A DNA stretch of 64,000 nt from Pseudodonghicola flavimaris (GCF_030164425.1 NZ_JASNJD010000008.1:1-64000); one strand, 5' to 3'; shown: positions 35,617 through 50,994, counted from the stretch's first letter. The notes: generated by a model not told the origin, from the letters alone. Made by a program: numbers and translations.

Positions 35617-37083
35617 ATGAAGGCGCGCGCGATACCGGTCGATCCCTTCGATCTGGTGATCTTCGGTGCGACAGGCGATCTGGCGCGGCGCAAGATTCTG
35701 CCGGCGCTGTTCAAACGCTATTGCGCCGGCCAGATGGAGCCGGGGGCGCGGGTGATCGGCGCCGCCCGGTCGGAGCTGAGCCAGGAGGAATTCCGCAATC
35801 TGGTCCGCGAGAGCGTTGAGGAATTCACCCCCGAACGCGCCCGCCGGCCGGGCATGCTGGCCGGTTTCCTCGATTGCCTGAGCTATCTGCCGGTCGATGC
35901 GCGCGGCAGCTCCGGCTGGCCGGAGCTGGCGGCGATGATGACCGGAGACCGGGTGCGGGCGTTCTATTTTTCGGTCGGCCCCAGCCTGTTCGGCGATCTG
36001 GCGCGGCGGATCCGCGAATACGGCATGGTCACCGAGCAGACCCGGATCGTGGTGGAGAAACCCTTCGGTCACGATCTGGACAGCGCCCGGGCGCTGAACG
36101 CCACCCTGGCGGAGCATTTCGACGAAAGCGTGATCTACCGGATCGACCATTACCTGGGCAAGGAAACGGTGCAGAACCTGATGGTCGTGCGCTTTGGCAA
36201 CATGCTGTTCGAACCGCTGTGGAACAGCCAGTATGTCGATCACATCCAGATCACCGTGGCCGAGACCGTCGGGGTCGGCGGTCGTGGCGATTATTACGAA
36301 CGCGCCGGCGCCATGCGCGACATGGTGCAGAACCACCTGATGCAGCTGCTTTGCCTGATCGCGATGGAGCCGCCGGCGAAATTCGATCCCGACGCGGTGC
36401 GCGACGAGAAGCTGAAGGTGATCCGCGCCCTGGATGCGGTGAAGCCGCATCATATCGTGCGTGGCCAGTACGTCGCCGATCCGACGCAGCCGCAGCTGGG
36501 GCAGGGCTATCGCGAGGAGGTGGGCAATCCGCGCAGCAGCACCGAAAGCTATATCGCGCTGAAGGCGCATATCAGCAACTGGCGGTGGGCCGGTACGCCG
36601 TTCTACCTGCGCACCGGCAAACGGCTGGTGGCCCGCTCCTCGGTGATCAACGTGCGGTTCAAGGATGCGCCGCATTCGATCTTCGGCGCCGAGGCCGGGC
36701 AGCATTCCAACGTGCTGTCGATCCGGCTGCAGCCGAACGAGGGAATCACGCTGCAGGTGACCATCAAGGAACCCGGCCCGGGCGGCATGCGGCTGGTCGA
36801 CGTGCCGCTGGACATGAGCTTTGCCGAGGCGCTGGGGCCGGACGGGCGTGATACCGCCGATGCCTATGAACGGCTGATCATGGATGTGATCCGGGGCAAT
36901 CAGACGCTTTTCATGCGCGGTGACGAGGTCGAGGCCGCCTGGGCCTGGACCGATCCGGTGATCGCGGGCTGGCAATCGCTGGGCGATGTGCCTAAACCCT
37001 ATACCATCGGCAGCACCGGCCCGCTCGATGCCGATCTGCTGATGCGACGCGATGAACGCAGGTGGCGGGGGATCAACCCATGA
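35617..37083 (+). CDS. zwf: Glucose-6-phosphate 1-dehydrogenase
   Basis: Zwf oxidises glucose 6-phosphate to 6-phosphogluconolactone with NAD(P)+, entering the Entner-Doudoroff and pentose phosphate routes. The 488-residue protein has the nucleotide motif FGATGDLARRKILPALF near the N-terminus and the active-site RIDHYLGKE with its catalytic His, followed by GVGGRGDYYERAGAMRDMVQNHLM. The ATG follows CAGGAGG. Its stop overlaps the pgl start by 4 bp, and pgi follows, giving a zwf-pgl-pgi operon typical of the order. Confidence 0.97.
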   Translation: MKARAIPVDPFDLVIFGATGDLARRKILPALFKRYCAGQMEPGARVIGAARSELSQEEFRNLVRESVEEFTPERARRPGMLAGFLDCLSYLPVDARGSSGWPELAAMMTGDRVRAFYFSVGPSLFGDLARRIREYGMVTEQTRIVVEKPFGHDLDSARALNATLAEHFDESVIYRIDHYLGKETVQNLMVVRFGNMLFEPLWNSQYVDHIQITVAETVGVGGRGDYYERAGAMRDMVQNHLMQLLCLIAMEPPAKFDPDAVRDEKLKVIRALDAVKPHHIVRGQYVADPTQPQLGQGYREEVGNPRSSTESYIALKAHISNWRWAGTPFYLRTGKRLVARSSVINVRFKDAPHSIFGAEAGQHSNVLSIRLQPNEGITLQVTIKEPGPGGMRLVDVPLDMSFAEALGPDGRDTADAYERLIMDVIRGNQTLFMRGDEVEAAWAWTDPVIAGWQSLGDVPKPYTIGSTGPLDADLLMRRDERRWRGINP

Positions 37084-37751
37084 AGATCGTCGAATACCCC
37101 GACCGGGAGATGCTGGCGATCGATCTGGCCACCCAGCTGGCCGGTGAGCTGAAGATGCATCTGATGGCGCATGAGACCGCGGCGCTGGCGGTGCCCGGCG
37201 GCACCACGCCGGGGGCGGTCTTCGATGCGCTCTGCGCCGCCGATCTGGAGTGGGAGCGGGTGCATGTGCTGCCCACCGATGAACGCTGGGTCGCCCCGGA
37301 TCACCCGCGCTCGAACGGGCGGCTGATCCGCGACCGGCTGATCACCCATCGGGCCGAGCGGGCGGCCTTCCTGCCGCTCTGGGCTCCGGCAGAGACACCG
37401 GAACAGGCGCTGGCGGCGATCACCGCGCGGATCGCGCCGGAGTTGCCGATCTCGGTCCTGCTGCTGGGGATGGGCGAGGACATGCACACCGCATCGTTGT
37501 TTCCCGGCGCGGCGGGATTGGCCGAGGCACTGGCCGAGGATGCCGCGCCGCTGGCGGTCTTGCGCCCGGACACCGTGCCGGAGGCGCGCATCAGCCTGAG
37601 TGCGCCGGTGCTGGCGGGGGCGATGTCGAAACATCTGGTTCTCTATGGTGCTGGCAAGCGCGCCGCGCTAGAAAAGGCCCTGACGCTGCCGCCCGAGGAG
37701 GCCCCGGTTCAGGCGATCCTGCAGGGCACGACAGTTCATTGGTCGGATTGA
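37080..37751 (+). CDS. pgl: 6-phosphogluconolactonase
   Basis: Pgl hydrolyses the lactone made by Zwf. The start is the ATG at 37080 that overlaps the zwf stop (ATGA); the frame continues only 18 bases upstream. The 223-residue protein has the sugar isomerase-like fold seen in the DevB family: ALAVPGGTTPGAVFDAL, VHVLPTDERWVAPDHPRSNGRLIRD and LLLGMGEDMHTASLFPG, the last being the phosphate-binding and catalytic loop. Translational coupling to zwf fits their successive reactions. Confidence 0.95.
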   Translation: MKIVEYPDREMLAIDLATQLAGELKMHLMAHETAALAVPGGTTPGAVFDALCAADLEWERVHVLPTDERWVAPDHPRSNGRLIRDRLITHRAERAAFLPLWAPAETPEQALAAITARIAPELPISVLLLGMGEDMHTASLFPGAAGLAEALAEDAAPLAVLRPDTVPEARISLSAPVLAGAMSKHLVLYGAGKRAALEKALTLPPEEAPVQAILQGTTVHWSD

Positions 37752-37780
37752 TTTCAGTTATAGAATAAAGAGGATATAGG

Positions 37781-39397
<1,617 letters not shown>

Positions 39398-39413
39398 GCC
39401 GGCACTGACAGAC

Positions 39414-39435
39414 CCCGGGCAGCTGGCTGCCCGGG
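39414..39435. terminator. Hairpin between convergent pgi and thioesterase genes
   Basis: CCCGGGCAG and CTGCCCGGG form a perfect 9-bp stem around CTGG. There is no U-run on either strand, so function as a bidirectional terminator is only probable. Confidence 0.4.
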
Positions 39436-39485
39436 CCCCGGTCTCTCGGGCCTCCCTGAGGCCGGTCCTTACCTGAAGCCTGCCC

Positions 39486-39962
39486 TCAGGCGTCGGCGCG
39501 GGCGCCCTCGACCTCGATCATATGGGCGCGCAGCGCCTCGGGCACCGGATAGCGGCCCTTGCCGTCCGGCGTCTGCATCACCGCCACCAGCTTCAGCGTC
39601 GCCCTGAGATCGCCCGACCAGATCTGCTGATCGAGTACGATAGAACTGGTTCGGAAGCTCTCTGCCCGCGAGGTGACGATGTAGGATTCATTTTCCTTCA
39701 TCTCTTTCAGATAGCGGATGGTGGCGCTGTGCACCGCCACGCGCGGGCGCGGCAGATCGACGAAGAAGCGGCGCCAGACCTGGAACATATGTTCGACGCG
39801 GGCGCGTTCGAACCAGTCCATATAGGCCTTGTTGTTGACGTGGTTCTGGGTGTCCAGTTCGGAAAACCGCACCCGGTCGGCGATCGCCAGCGGTTGCGGG
39901 GCGCTCAGACCGTGAGCCAGTTGCTCCTCGGCCGTCAGCGGGGTGAGATAACGCAGGTTCAT
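39486..39962 (-). CDS. Hot-dog fold acyl-CoA thioesterase
   Basis: The 158-residue protein has the 4-hydroxybenzoyl-CoA thioesterase-type motif VRFSELDTQNHVNNKAYMDWFERARV near residues 28-53 in parts, with the catalytic Asp in D-x-Q-x-H-V-N-N. The middle and C-terminal beta strands (IRYLKEMKENESYIVTSRAESF, DLRATLKLVAVMQTPDGKGRYPVP) complete a single hot-dog domain. It likely hydrolyses medium-chain or aryl acyl-CoA. The divergent neighbour is an acyl-CoA synthetase, so the two may act in opposite directions on one CoA pool. Confidence 0.85.
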   Translation of the reverse strand: MNLRYLTPLTAEEQLAHGLSAPQPLAIADRVRFSELDTQNHVNNKAYMDWFERARVEHMFQVWRRFFVDLPRPRVAVHSATIRYLKEMKENESYIVTSRAESFRTSSIVLDQQIWSGDLRATLKLVAVMQTPDGKGRYPVPEALRAHMIEVEGARADA

Positions 39963-40240
39963 GGCGGTTTGCTACTGGTCTGACCGCTTCGGGACAAGAG
40001 GATTTCTGCGTTGCGGCATCGGTTCCTCGGGTGACGGAAGGGCAGCGAATGTTCCGCGGGCAATGACGTTTTCTTGCTGTTGTGCCCGTACGTCGCTTAT
40101 TGCCAAGCCCCCGGCGGATTTGGCAGGACTCCGGTATGGGAGGAGGGGACTGCGGTGGTGGAGAATGCCGCGATTTCTTCCTCATAAGACGGATGGATGA
40201 CGGGCCATCGCCCGCTCCGAATACATAGGAGGAGTCTGCC

Positions 40241-41878
40241 ATGCTGGGTCAGATGATGACCAAACCCCTGCTGATCTCGTCGCTGATCGAGCACGCTGCG
40301 CGCTATCACGGCGACACGCCGATCGTGTCGGTGAACACCACGGGGGGCGGTGTCGAACACACCACCTGGGGCACGGTGGCGATGAATGCGCGCAAGCTCG
40401 GCTCGGTGCTGAGCAAGATGGGTCTCGACCCGCAGGACCGCGTCGCCACCATCGCCTGGAACAACCGCCGGCACCTGGAAATCTATTACGGCGTCTCGGG
40501 GGCGGGCTTCGTCTGCCACACCATCAACCCGCGCCTGTTCCCCGAACAGCTGGTCTATATCGTCAATCACGCTGAGGATAAGATCCTCTTCATCGAAGAG
40601 ACCTTCCTGCCGCTGGCGATCAAGCTGCGCGATCAGATGCCGACGCTGGAACACATCGTGATGATGGGGCCGCGCAACGACGCACTCGCCGCCGAACACG
40701 ACTGGCTGGAGTTCTACGACGATTTCATCGCGCCGGGCGACATGCATTTCGCGTGGCCGGAGTTTGACGAGAACACCGCCTCCAGCCTGTGCTACACCTC
40801 CGGGACCACGGGGCATCCGAAGGGCGTGCTCTATTCCCACCGCTCGACCGTGCTGCACAGCTTTTCGACCAATTCGCGCGATGTGATCGGCTATTCGGCC
40901 GCCGATGTGGTGATGCCGGTGGTGCCGATGTTCCACGTCAACGCCTGGGGCGCGCCCTATGGCTGTGCGATGTCGGGCAGCGCGCTGGCGATGCCGGGGC
41001 CGGACCTGCATGGCGAGGCGCTGGTCAAGCTGATCGACAATCACGGCGTCACCTGCGCCATGGGGGTGCCAACGATCTGGCTGGGGCTCTTGGCCTATGC
41101 CAAGAAATCGGGATCGCGGCTGGAAAGCCTGGAACGCACGGTGATCGGCGGCTCTGCCTGCCCGCCGTCGATGATCGAGGAATTCCGCGAACTCTACGGC
41201 GTCGACACCATCCACGCCTGGGGGATGACGGAGCTGAGCCCGCTGGGATCGGCCAACCATCCGCTGGCCAAGCACAAGGCGCTGCCGCCGGAAGAGCAGC
41301 AGCGGCTGCGCGAAAACCAGGGCCGTCCGCCCTTCGGCATCGACCTGAAGATCGTCGACGACGATTATCACGATCTGCCGATGGACGGGGTGTTGCAGGG
41401 CGACCTGCTGGTGCAGGGTCACTGGGTACTCAACAGCTACTTCCGCATGGAAGAGACCGAGATCCTGCATGACGGCTGGTTCGCCACCGGCGATGTCTCG
41501 ACCCTCGATCCGAACGGCTACATGACCATCCGCGACCGCTCCAAGGATATCATCAAATCGGGCGGCGAATGGATCAGCTCGGTCGAGCTGGAGAATATCG
41601 CCGTTGGCCATCCGAAACTGGCCAATGCGGCGGTGATTGGCGTCGAGCATCCGAAGTGGGACGAACGCCCGGTTCTGATCGCGGTGCCGGCCGAGGGCGA
41701 AACCCCGACGGCGGAGGAGCTGCTGGCCTATTACGACGGCAAGATCGCCAACTGGCAGGTGCCGGATATGGTGATCTTCACCGATGCGCTGCCGCTGAAC
41801 GCCACCGGCAAGGTGCTCAAGCGCACCCTGCGCGATCAGTACAAACATGTGCTGGTGGAAGCCGCCGAAGCCGGCTGA
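40241..41878 (+). CDS. Acyl-CoA synthetase, medium/long-chain, DmdB-like
   Basis: The 545-residue ANL-superfamily enzyme activates a carboxylic acid to its CoA ester. It shows the ATP P-loop [17 protein letters not shown] near 186-202, the [10 protein letters not shown] motif, and the A8 segment [21 protein letters not shown], with the catalytic Lys expected in [13 protein letters not shown]. The opening [25 protein letters not shown] is, as far as I recall, close to the methylmercaptopropionate-CoA ligases (DmdB) of marine Rhodobacterales, but without dmd genes nearby a general fatty-acid ligase is equally possible. The ATG follows AGGAGG. Confidence 0.88.
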   Translation: MLGQMMTKPLLISSLIEHAARYHGDTPIVSVNTTGGGVEHTTWGTVAMNARKLGSVLSKMGLDPQDRVATIAWNNRRHLEIYYGVSGAGFVCHTINPRLFPEQLVYIVNHAEDKILFIEETFLPLAIKLRDQMPTLEHIVMMGPRNDALAAEHDWLEFYDDFIAPGDMHFAWPEFDENTASSLCYTSGTTGHPKGVLYSHRSTVLHSFSTNSRDVIGYSAADVVMPVVPMFHVNAWGAPYGCAMSGSALAMPGPDLHGEALVKLIDNHGVTCAMGVPTIWLGLLAYAKKSGSRLESLERTVIGGSACPPSMIEEFRELYGVDTIHAWGMTELSPLGSANHPLAKHKALPPEEQQRLRENQGRPPFGIDLKIVDDDYHDLPMDGVLQGDLLVQGHWVLNSYFRMEETEILHDGWFATGDVSTLDPNGYMTIRDRSKDIIKSGGEWISSVELENIAVGHPKLANAAVIGVEHPKWDERPVLIAVPAEGETPTAEELLAYYDGKIANWQVPDMVIFTDALPLNATGKVLKRTLRDQYKHVLVEAAEAG

Positions 41879-41906
41879 TCGGCGGCGAACGCGCGTGATG
41901 GTATCG

Positions 41907-41929
41907 AAAGGCGGGCAAGGCCCGCCTTT
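41907..41929 (+). terminator. Hairpin terminator after the acyl-CoA synthetase
   Basis: AAAGGCGGGC and GCCCGCCTTT form a perfect 10-bp stem around AAG. The T residues fall mostly inside the stem, so it may work in both directions between the convergent genes. Confidence 0.65.
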
Positions 41930-41980
41930 CTGCGTCTTGGTCCCTGACCGGTGGTGAGGTCCGATACGGTTCTCCGGGGC

Positions 41981-42610
41981 TCAGTACAGCCGGGCGCGCT
42001 CATCGGCGCTGTGATCCTCCTGCACCTCGTCCAGGGTCTGGTCGCAGTCGACCGTGGCAATGACCCATTCGGCCAGGGTCGGCGCGCTCTTGCGGGCGGG
42101 CCAGTGGTCGGGATGCCAGAGACGGGACCGGATGAACGCCTTGGAGCAATGCATGAAGGCCTCCTCCACATCGACGACGAGCGCCAGCAGCGGCTCCTTG
42201 CCATTGACCGCGTGACGCTTGCTGATGGCGGCATCCCGGACGATCCGCGCCTTGCCGGCGATGCGCAGGGTGTCGCCATGTCCCGGCACCACGAACAGGA
42301 GCGCCACGTTGGGATCCTCCAGCAGGTTGTGAAAGCCGTCGACGCGATGATTGCCCAGCCGGTCCGGAATGATCAGCGTCCTGTCGTCGTAGACCTCGAC
42401 AAACCCCGCCGGATCGCCCCTGGGGGAGACATCGATCAGCCCGTCGGAGGCCTTGGTGGCGATGATGACCATCGGCGCCTGCGCGATGAACTGCCGCGCC
42501 ACATCGTTGAGCCGGTCAGTCACCTTGAGAAAGGTATTGGTGAACCCCTCGGTGGGAAGCAGTTCCCGGAGGCGGTCGAGGCTGGTGATCTGTTCATCGA
42601 CTGAAAGCAT
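41981..42610 (-). CDS. PPOX-type FMN-dependent flavoprotein (MSMEG_1061-like)
   Basis: I start at the ATG at 42610 behind GGAGAGACCGT; the frame runs farther upstream without support. The 209-residue protein is of the pyridoxamine-phosphate-oxidase-like split barrel. The family pattern is seen in PMVIIATKASDGLIDVSPRGDPAGFVEV, LIIPDRLGNHRVDGFHNLL, NVALLFVVPG and the FMHCSKAFIRSRLW segment. That combination is typical of the MSMEG_1061 subgroup, which binds FMN, possibly reducing oxidised cofactors or xenobiotics. Substrate unknown. It is the last core gene before the islet. Confidence 0.85.
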   Translation of the reverse strand: MLSVDEQITSLDRLRELLPTEGFTNTFLKVTDRLNDVARQFIAQAPMVIIATKASDGLIDVSPRGDPAGFVEVYDDRTLIIPDRLGNHRVDGFHNLLEDPNVALLFVVPGHGDTLRIAGKARIVRDAAISKRHAVNGKEPLLALVVDVEEAFMHCSKAFIRSRLWHPDHWPARKSAPTLAEWVIATVDCDQTLDEVQEDHSADERARLY

Positions 42611-43010
42611 ACGGTCTCTCCAAAATCCTGTCCGGCGCATTCCAGGGCGCGGGCCGGGGCGCGGGTCTGTGCCCGGGACCAGCCTAGCACCTTTGTGGCC
42701 GTCTGTCCGGTGCCGGGGGAAGAGCGCGCATCGCCCCGAGGCAGGATTGGGCGCCGATGGGCTGGAGTGTCGGAATTCTGTGCGCGCTCCGGGCAGCCCG
42801 GAGCGCACGGCCGCCTCTCGCCCGAAGGGCCTGCCCGGATCAGCTGTGGACCCGTCGGCGCCACGCCACCCGACCGCCTCTGCGCCGCAGACCTCCGCCT
42901 TGCGTTGGCGCGAAGGCTGGTGGGGGAGGCCGGCAAGCGAGGATAAGGCCTCCGCTCCCAGCTTTCCGTCATGGCTCTGCGAAACCTAGGCTGAGGAGGC
43001 AGTGATTTTG
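42611..43010. other. Gene-free stretch before the IS5 remnant
   Basis: About 400 bases without a credible gene. Proline/arginine-rich open frames on both strands are what high-GC non-coding DNA gives. Near 42760-42950 there are decayed-looking runs but no motif, RNA fold or insertion end that I can support. The stretch is the left flank of the accessory islet. Confidence 0.45.
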
Positions 43011-43742
43011 GTTGCTCTGCATGATTCACGGCTCCGAAACCTGAGCGGTGGCAGGCGTGATCTTTCTTGGCTGACCGACGCGCAGATGGCGCGTCTGGCC
43101 CCCTTCTTGCTGAAGTCGCACGGAACGCCCTGGGTTGACGACAGGCGCGTGCTGAGCGGGGTTATCCTCATCAACCGCAATGGCTTGCGCTGGCGAGACG
43201 CTCCTGCGGTCTATGCCCCGCAGAAGATGCTCAACATCTGGTGGACGCGCAGACGCGAGCCAGGCCGCTTCGCGCGGGTGCTGGCTGGGCCGACTGCCGA
43301 CCACGGCGACAAGAAGACCGTGATGATCGATGCGTCCTGCCCGAAGGCGCACTGCACGGCATCCAGCCTGTGCGTCAAAAGAGGCGCGGTCGCCTGATCC
43401 GCTGCCCGGCAGGCGACCATATCGGAGCGCGGGCACTGCTCCGCAGCTTTCCAAATGTCGACTGGCAGCTCGGGGATCGCGGCTACGACGCGGTTGGCTG
43501 CGAGAAGCGTTGCAAGACAAAGGGATACGCGTCTGTGTACCCGGGAGAAAGCAACGCAAGACCCCCATCAAGGACGACAAGCGCCGGCACAAACTGAGAA
43601 ATCGTATCGAGATCATGTCCGGCAGGCTCAAGGACTGGCGGCGCGTGGCAACCCACTATGACCGGCGTCCGATGGTTTTTCTCTCAGTTATCGCTCTCGC
43701 AGCAATCGTCATCCACTGGTCATGAATCCTGACCGCAAGGCA
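43011..43742 (+). mobile_element. Degenerate IS5-family element (IS427-like)
   Basis: A broken transposase lies between imperfect inverted ends. Left TTGCTCTGCATGATTCA (43013-43028) and the complement of right TGAATCCTGACCGCAA share TTGC and GATTCA. GGATTCA-like termini are common in the IS427 group of IS5. The element is shortened to about 0.73 kb by an internal deletion and is inactive. Exact ends are approximate. Confidence 0.65.
43044..43725 (+). pseudogene. IS5-family transposase, deleted and frameshifted
   Basis: The transposase reads LTDAQMARLAPFLLKSHG, DDRRVLSGVILINRNGLRWRDAP and DKKTVMIDAS in the first frame, up to a stop near 43397. It continues in a second frame with ALLRSFPNVDWQLGDRGYDA to 43597 and in a third with RNRIEIMSGRLKDWRRVATHYDRRP to 43725. 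Compared with intact relatives, about 30 codons between the first catalytic Asp region and the AGQ..GA segment (GMNTKLHAVTDA-type sequence) are missing. Two frameshifts plus the deletion make it a pseudogene. Confidence 0.85.
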
Positions 43743-43924
43743 TAGCAAACGCCGATTTCGGCCCTGAGCCGCCCGTCGTTGCCATGTGCATCTCTGTTGC
43801 GCAGTTTTCCCAGACCTGACCACCCCCGGCGGAACCGCTTCTCGACCATTGCTTATGGCAAATGGCGCCTCGTTTGTTCTAACATCGATGAGGATCCTCG
43901 AGTTTTCGGAGCCTTTTGACGGAA

Positions 43925-45727
43925 ATGTCGGACACACCCTCTATGGACGATGCGTTGGCTCGGGGTGAAGCTCGCGAAGCCGCTCTTCAAGACGTGTTGT
44001 CTCTCATTCAACTGGGGCGTGGCGACGTACAGCCGGTTCTGGATGCGGTGGCAAGACATGCGACCAAACTGTGTATCGCTGACTTCTGCAACCTGTGGCG
44101 CATCGAGGGAGAGATGTTGCACCATGCTGCAACCTATGGGTTTCCAGAGCATGAGCTAACGGGCTATCTGGCTGATTTTCCGAAAATCATGCCGGCGGGA
44201 TCGGCCAGCCGCCAGGTTTGGGAGACTGGAAAGACGACGCATATTAAGCAGGCCATCGCGCCGGATTATGCCGATAGAGACCTGGCAAAGATCTATGATT
44301 TTGAAGAGGTCCTTGGCGTCCCGATCCCCTTCCAGGGGCAGGTTTGGGGCACAATCGTTCTTGGGTTTCGCGCCGAAAACCGCCCGACAAAAGTGGAAAT
44401 CAGGCTGGTGGAAACCTTTGCGGAGCAGGTTAGCATCGCGATCCAAAATGCCGCGCTTTTGAACCGGACACGCGAAACCCTCGAACAGCAAACAGCGACA
44501 GCCGAGGTCCTGGAGATAATCAGCCAAAGCCGGGACAACGAACGGCCGGTTTTTGATGCCATCCTCAAGCGTGCATGCGCGCTTTGCAATGCGCCGCTTT
44601 CCGGGCTGATCCTGGGAACGTCAGAGGATGATGTGCAGGTGTTGGCGGCACACAACGGCATGTTTCGAGAGGCCATTGAGCTCTTCGAGACGGGCCAGAT
44701 GAGGATGGATGGTTCCTTGTCCTATGCTGCGAAGTCGATCATCGAAGGACATTTGATTGCGCACGACGACATGGGTGAAAGCGAACTCTACGCCGCAGGC
44801 AGTCCGATTGTCCGCTCCATGGTCGACGCCTCGAACATTCGCAGCGTGCTGTTCGTTCCTTTGATGAAGGACGGCGCCGCACTTGGAACGCTGACAATGT
44901 TTCGCCGGGAGGTCCGGGCATTCGACGCACAGGAAATCGCATTGGTCGAGAGCTTCGCGGCGCAGGCCGTCATCGCGATAGAGAATGTTCGCCAGTTCCG
45001 GGCACTGGAAAATCTGAACGCGGAACTTGGCGACAGGGTTGCCCGACAGGTCAACGAGCTCGAACGCCTGAGCCGATTGAAAAGGTTCCTGCCCGCCGCA
45101 GTTGCCGACACCGTGATTTCCCAAGGCTCGGATAGGCTGCTGTCGAGCCATCGCGCCCTGCTCGGCGTGCTCTTTTGCGACATTCGGGGGTTCACCGCCT
45201 TTTGCGAAACTGCAGAGCCCGAAGAAACCATAGAGGTACTTCAAACCTACCATCGGGAAATGGGCCGCTTGATCAACGAACACGGCGCGGGTGTGGATCA
45301 TCGATCCGGCGACGGAATCATGGTCCTCTTCAATGATCCTCTGCCTTGCGACGAGCCGGCCGGAAACGCGGTCCGCCTTGCACTTGCTATGCGGTCTCGC
45401 ATGGAAGAACTCTGCATTTCCTGGAAACGCTTGGGGCATCGCCTTGGGTTCGGCGTGGGGGTTTCTTTGGGATATGCGACGGTTGGTATGGTGGGATACG
45501 AGGGGCGATACGACTACACGGCCTCGGGGACGGCGGTAAACCTGGCCGCTCGTCTATGCGATCATGCTGATGATGGTGAAATCCTGCTGTCACCACGTGC
45601 CGCCATCGCAATTGAAAACGAGTTCCAGACCGTGACTGTCGGAAAGCTGGCGCTAAAAGGCATTCGAGAGCCGGTTGAGGTATTTCGTCTGGACGGTCTC
45701 CAGTCGCTTTCGGGTCCCCGTTCATAG
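43925..45727 (+). CDS. Class III adenylate/guanylate cyclase with two GAF domains
   Basis: The 600-residue protein (ATG at 43925; a TTG at 43916 could add 3) has a GAF domain at about 35-190, a linker helix (TRETLEQQTATAEVLEIISQS), a second GAF domain at about 210-360, a coiled-coil (ELGDRVARQVNELERLSRLKRF) and a class III cyclase domain at about 400-590. Metal-binding Asp419 (FCDIRGFTAF) and Asp463 (SGDGIMVLF) are present, as is the DYTASGTAVNLAARL segment. It should make cAMP or cGMP in response to a ligand or redox signal bound by the GAFs. Composition is visibly lower in GC than its surroundings, and it lies between an IS remnant and a tRNA, so it was probably acquired. Confidence 0.9.
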   Translation: MSDTPSMDDALARGEAREAALQDVLSLIQLGRGDVQPVLDAVARHATKLCIADFCNLWRIEGEMLHHAATYGFPEHELTGYLADFPKIMPAGSASRQVWETGKTTHIKQAIAPDYADRDLAKIYDFEEVLGVPIPFQGQVWGTIVLGFRAENRPTKVEIRLVETFAEQVSIAIQNAALLNRTRETLEQQTATAEVLEIISQSRDNERPVFDAILKRACALCNAPLSGLILGTSEDDVQVLAAHNGMFREAIELFETGQMRMDGSLSYAAKSIIEGHLIAHDDMGESELYAAGSPIVRSMVDASNIRSVLFVPLMKDGAALGTLTMFRREVRAFDAQEIALVESFAAQAVIAIENVRQFRALENLNAELGDRVARQVNELERLSRLKRFLPAAVADTVISQGSDRLLSSHRALLGVLFCDIRGFTAFCETAEPEETIEVLQTYHREMGRLINEHGAGVDHRSGDGIMVLFNDPLPCDEPAGNAVRLALAMRSRMEELCISWKRLGHRLGFGVGVSLGYATVGMVGYEGRYDYTASGTAVNLAARLCDHADDGEILLSPRAAIAIENEFQTVTVGKLALKGIREPVEVFRLDGLQSLSGPRS

Positions 45728-45902
45728 CGGACGGCCCATAGCTGGCAGTTCTGCCATTCTCAGCAAACGCGACGACGCAGGTGCGAGATGAATGGCCCCA
45801 GGTTTGTTTTGGCCTGGCTGTCCGCCTCGATTAGTAAATGTGCGAAGCCGCCGGCAGAGGGGGGAGAAGCGGCACGAGCACTGAACTCCGAACCCGAGGG
45901 GC

Positions 45903-46052
45903 ATGAAGCTGTCGGACGCCACGCGCGTCTATGGTCTCTCCCGCACGACGTTCTATCGGATGATCGGCAAGGGGAAGCTGTCGGCGCGCAAGGTCGAGGG
46001 CTCGACCATGCTGAGTATCGCGGAGCTGGACGGTATTTTTCGGGCCGAATAG
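45903..46052 (+). CDS. AlpA/excisionase-like small HTH protein
   Basis: This 49-residue frame begins ATG behind CGAGGGGC. Its sequence MKLSDATRVYGLSRTTFYRM, followed by GKLSARKVEGSTMLSIAELD in the second half, is a classic winged-helix excisionase/AlpA/MerR-type DNA-binding fold: helix, turn, recognition helix starting SRTTFYR, and a wing. Such proteins are accessory factors for tyrosine integrases or regulators within genomic islands. No integrase remains beside it. It is followed by a terminator and then tRNA-Gly. Confidence 0.7.
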   Translation: MKLSDATRVYGLSRTTFYRMIGKGKLSARKVEGSTMLSIAELDGIFRAE

Positions 46053-46072
46053 GCAGCGGCCTATAGGCAATC

Positions 46073-46096
46073 AAGTGGGGGGCTAAGTGGGGGGCT
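46073..46096. repeat. Perfect tandem 12-bp repeat
   Basis: AAGTGGGGGGCT occurs twice with no spacer, at 46073-46084 and 46085-46096. It lies between the small HTH gene and the tRNA and may be a scar or binding site of the integrated element. Confidence 0.75.
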
Positions 46097-46120
46097 GGTA
46101 AAACAGCCCTCATTTATTTT
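46091..46120 (+). terminator. Terminator after the small HTH gene
   Basis: GGGCTG (46092-46097) and CAGCCC (46104-46109) form a 6-bp stem around GTAAAA, followed by the T-rich TCATTTATTTT. It overlaps the second copy of the 12-bp repeat. Confidence 0.5.
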
Positions 46121-46151
46121 ACTTATTTATCAAGAACTTAAGGGGAGATTT

Positions 46152-46225
46152 TGGAGCGGGTAACGGGAATCGAACCCGTAACTTAAGCTTGGGAAGCTCG
46201 CGTGATACCTTTTCACCATACCCGC
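46152..46225 (-). tRNA. tRNA-Gly (anticodon CCC)
   Basis: On the minus strand GCGGGTA (46225-46219) pairs with TACCCGC, followed by discriminator T and an encoded CCA (46152-46154). The T arm is ACGGG-TTCGATT-CCCGT, and the anticodon loop reads TTCCCAA, giving anticodon CCC. The anticodon stem has a weak outer pair, but the cloverleaf is otherwise regular. Its 3' end faces the islet, a common integration site. Confidence 0.93.
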
Positions 46226-46374
46226 GCTCTGGAGCGTCTGGATAATCGCGGCCCGCGGGCACGTCAAGGGCCGAGGCGCGGGTTTCGCGCGGAAATTGCC
46301 CGGGGGCCGTCACCGTCTTGACAGCAGATACCGCCATCACCCCTCCGGGCGCGGCGGTGGCTTCTTCTCTGCGA

Positions 46375-46410
46375 AAATACTCTCGCCGAAGGCGCGCGCC
46401 AGAGGCGCGC

Positions 46411-46411
<1 letters not shown>
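46375..46411. repeat. Dispersed intergenic repeat, copy 2
   Basis: AAATACTCTCGCCGAAGGC followed by a palindromic GCGCGC-rich tail matches the copy at 12262-12298 with one change in the core. It again lies at the extreme 3' end of a protein gene. Confidence 0.55.

Positions 46412-50994
<4,583 letters not shown>

Noticed and set aside
42520-43029. 169-codon minus-strand frame in the gap before the IS5 remnant
   Set aside because: It overlaps the PPOX gene out of frame and consists of Arg/Pro/Ser-rich low-information sequence.
46073-46096. Tandem 12-bp repeat as a CRISPR or origin iteron array
   Set aside because: Only two units with no spacer and no associated genes; not enough for either.
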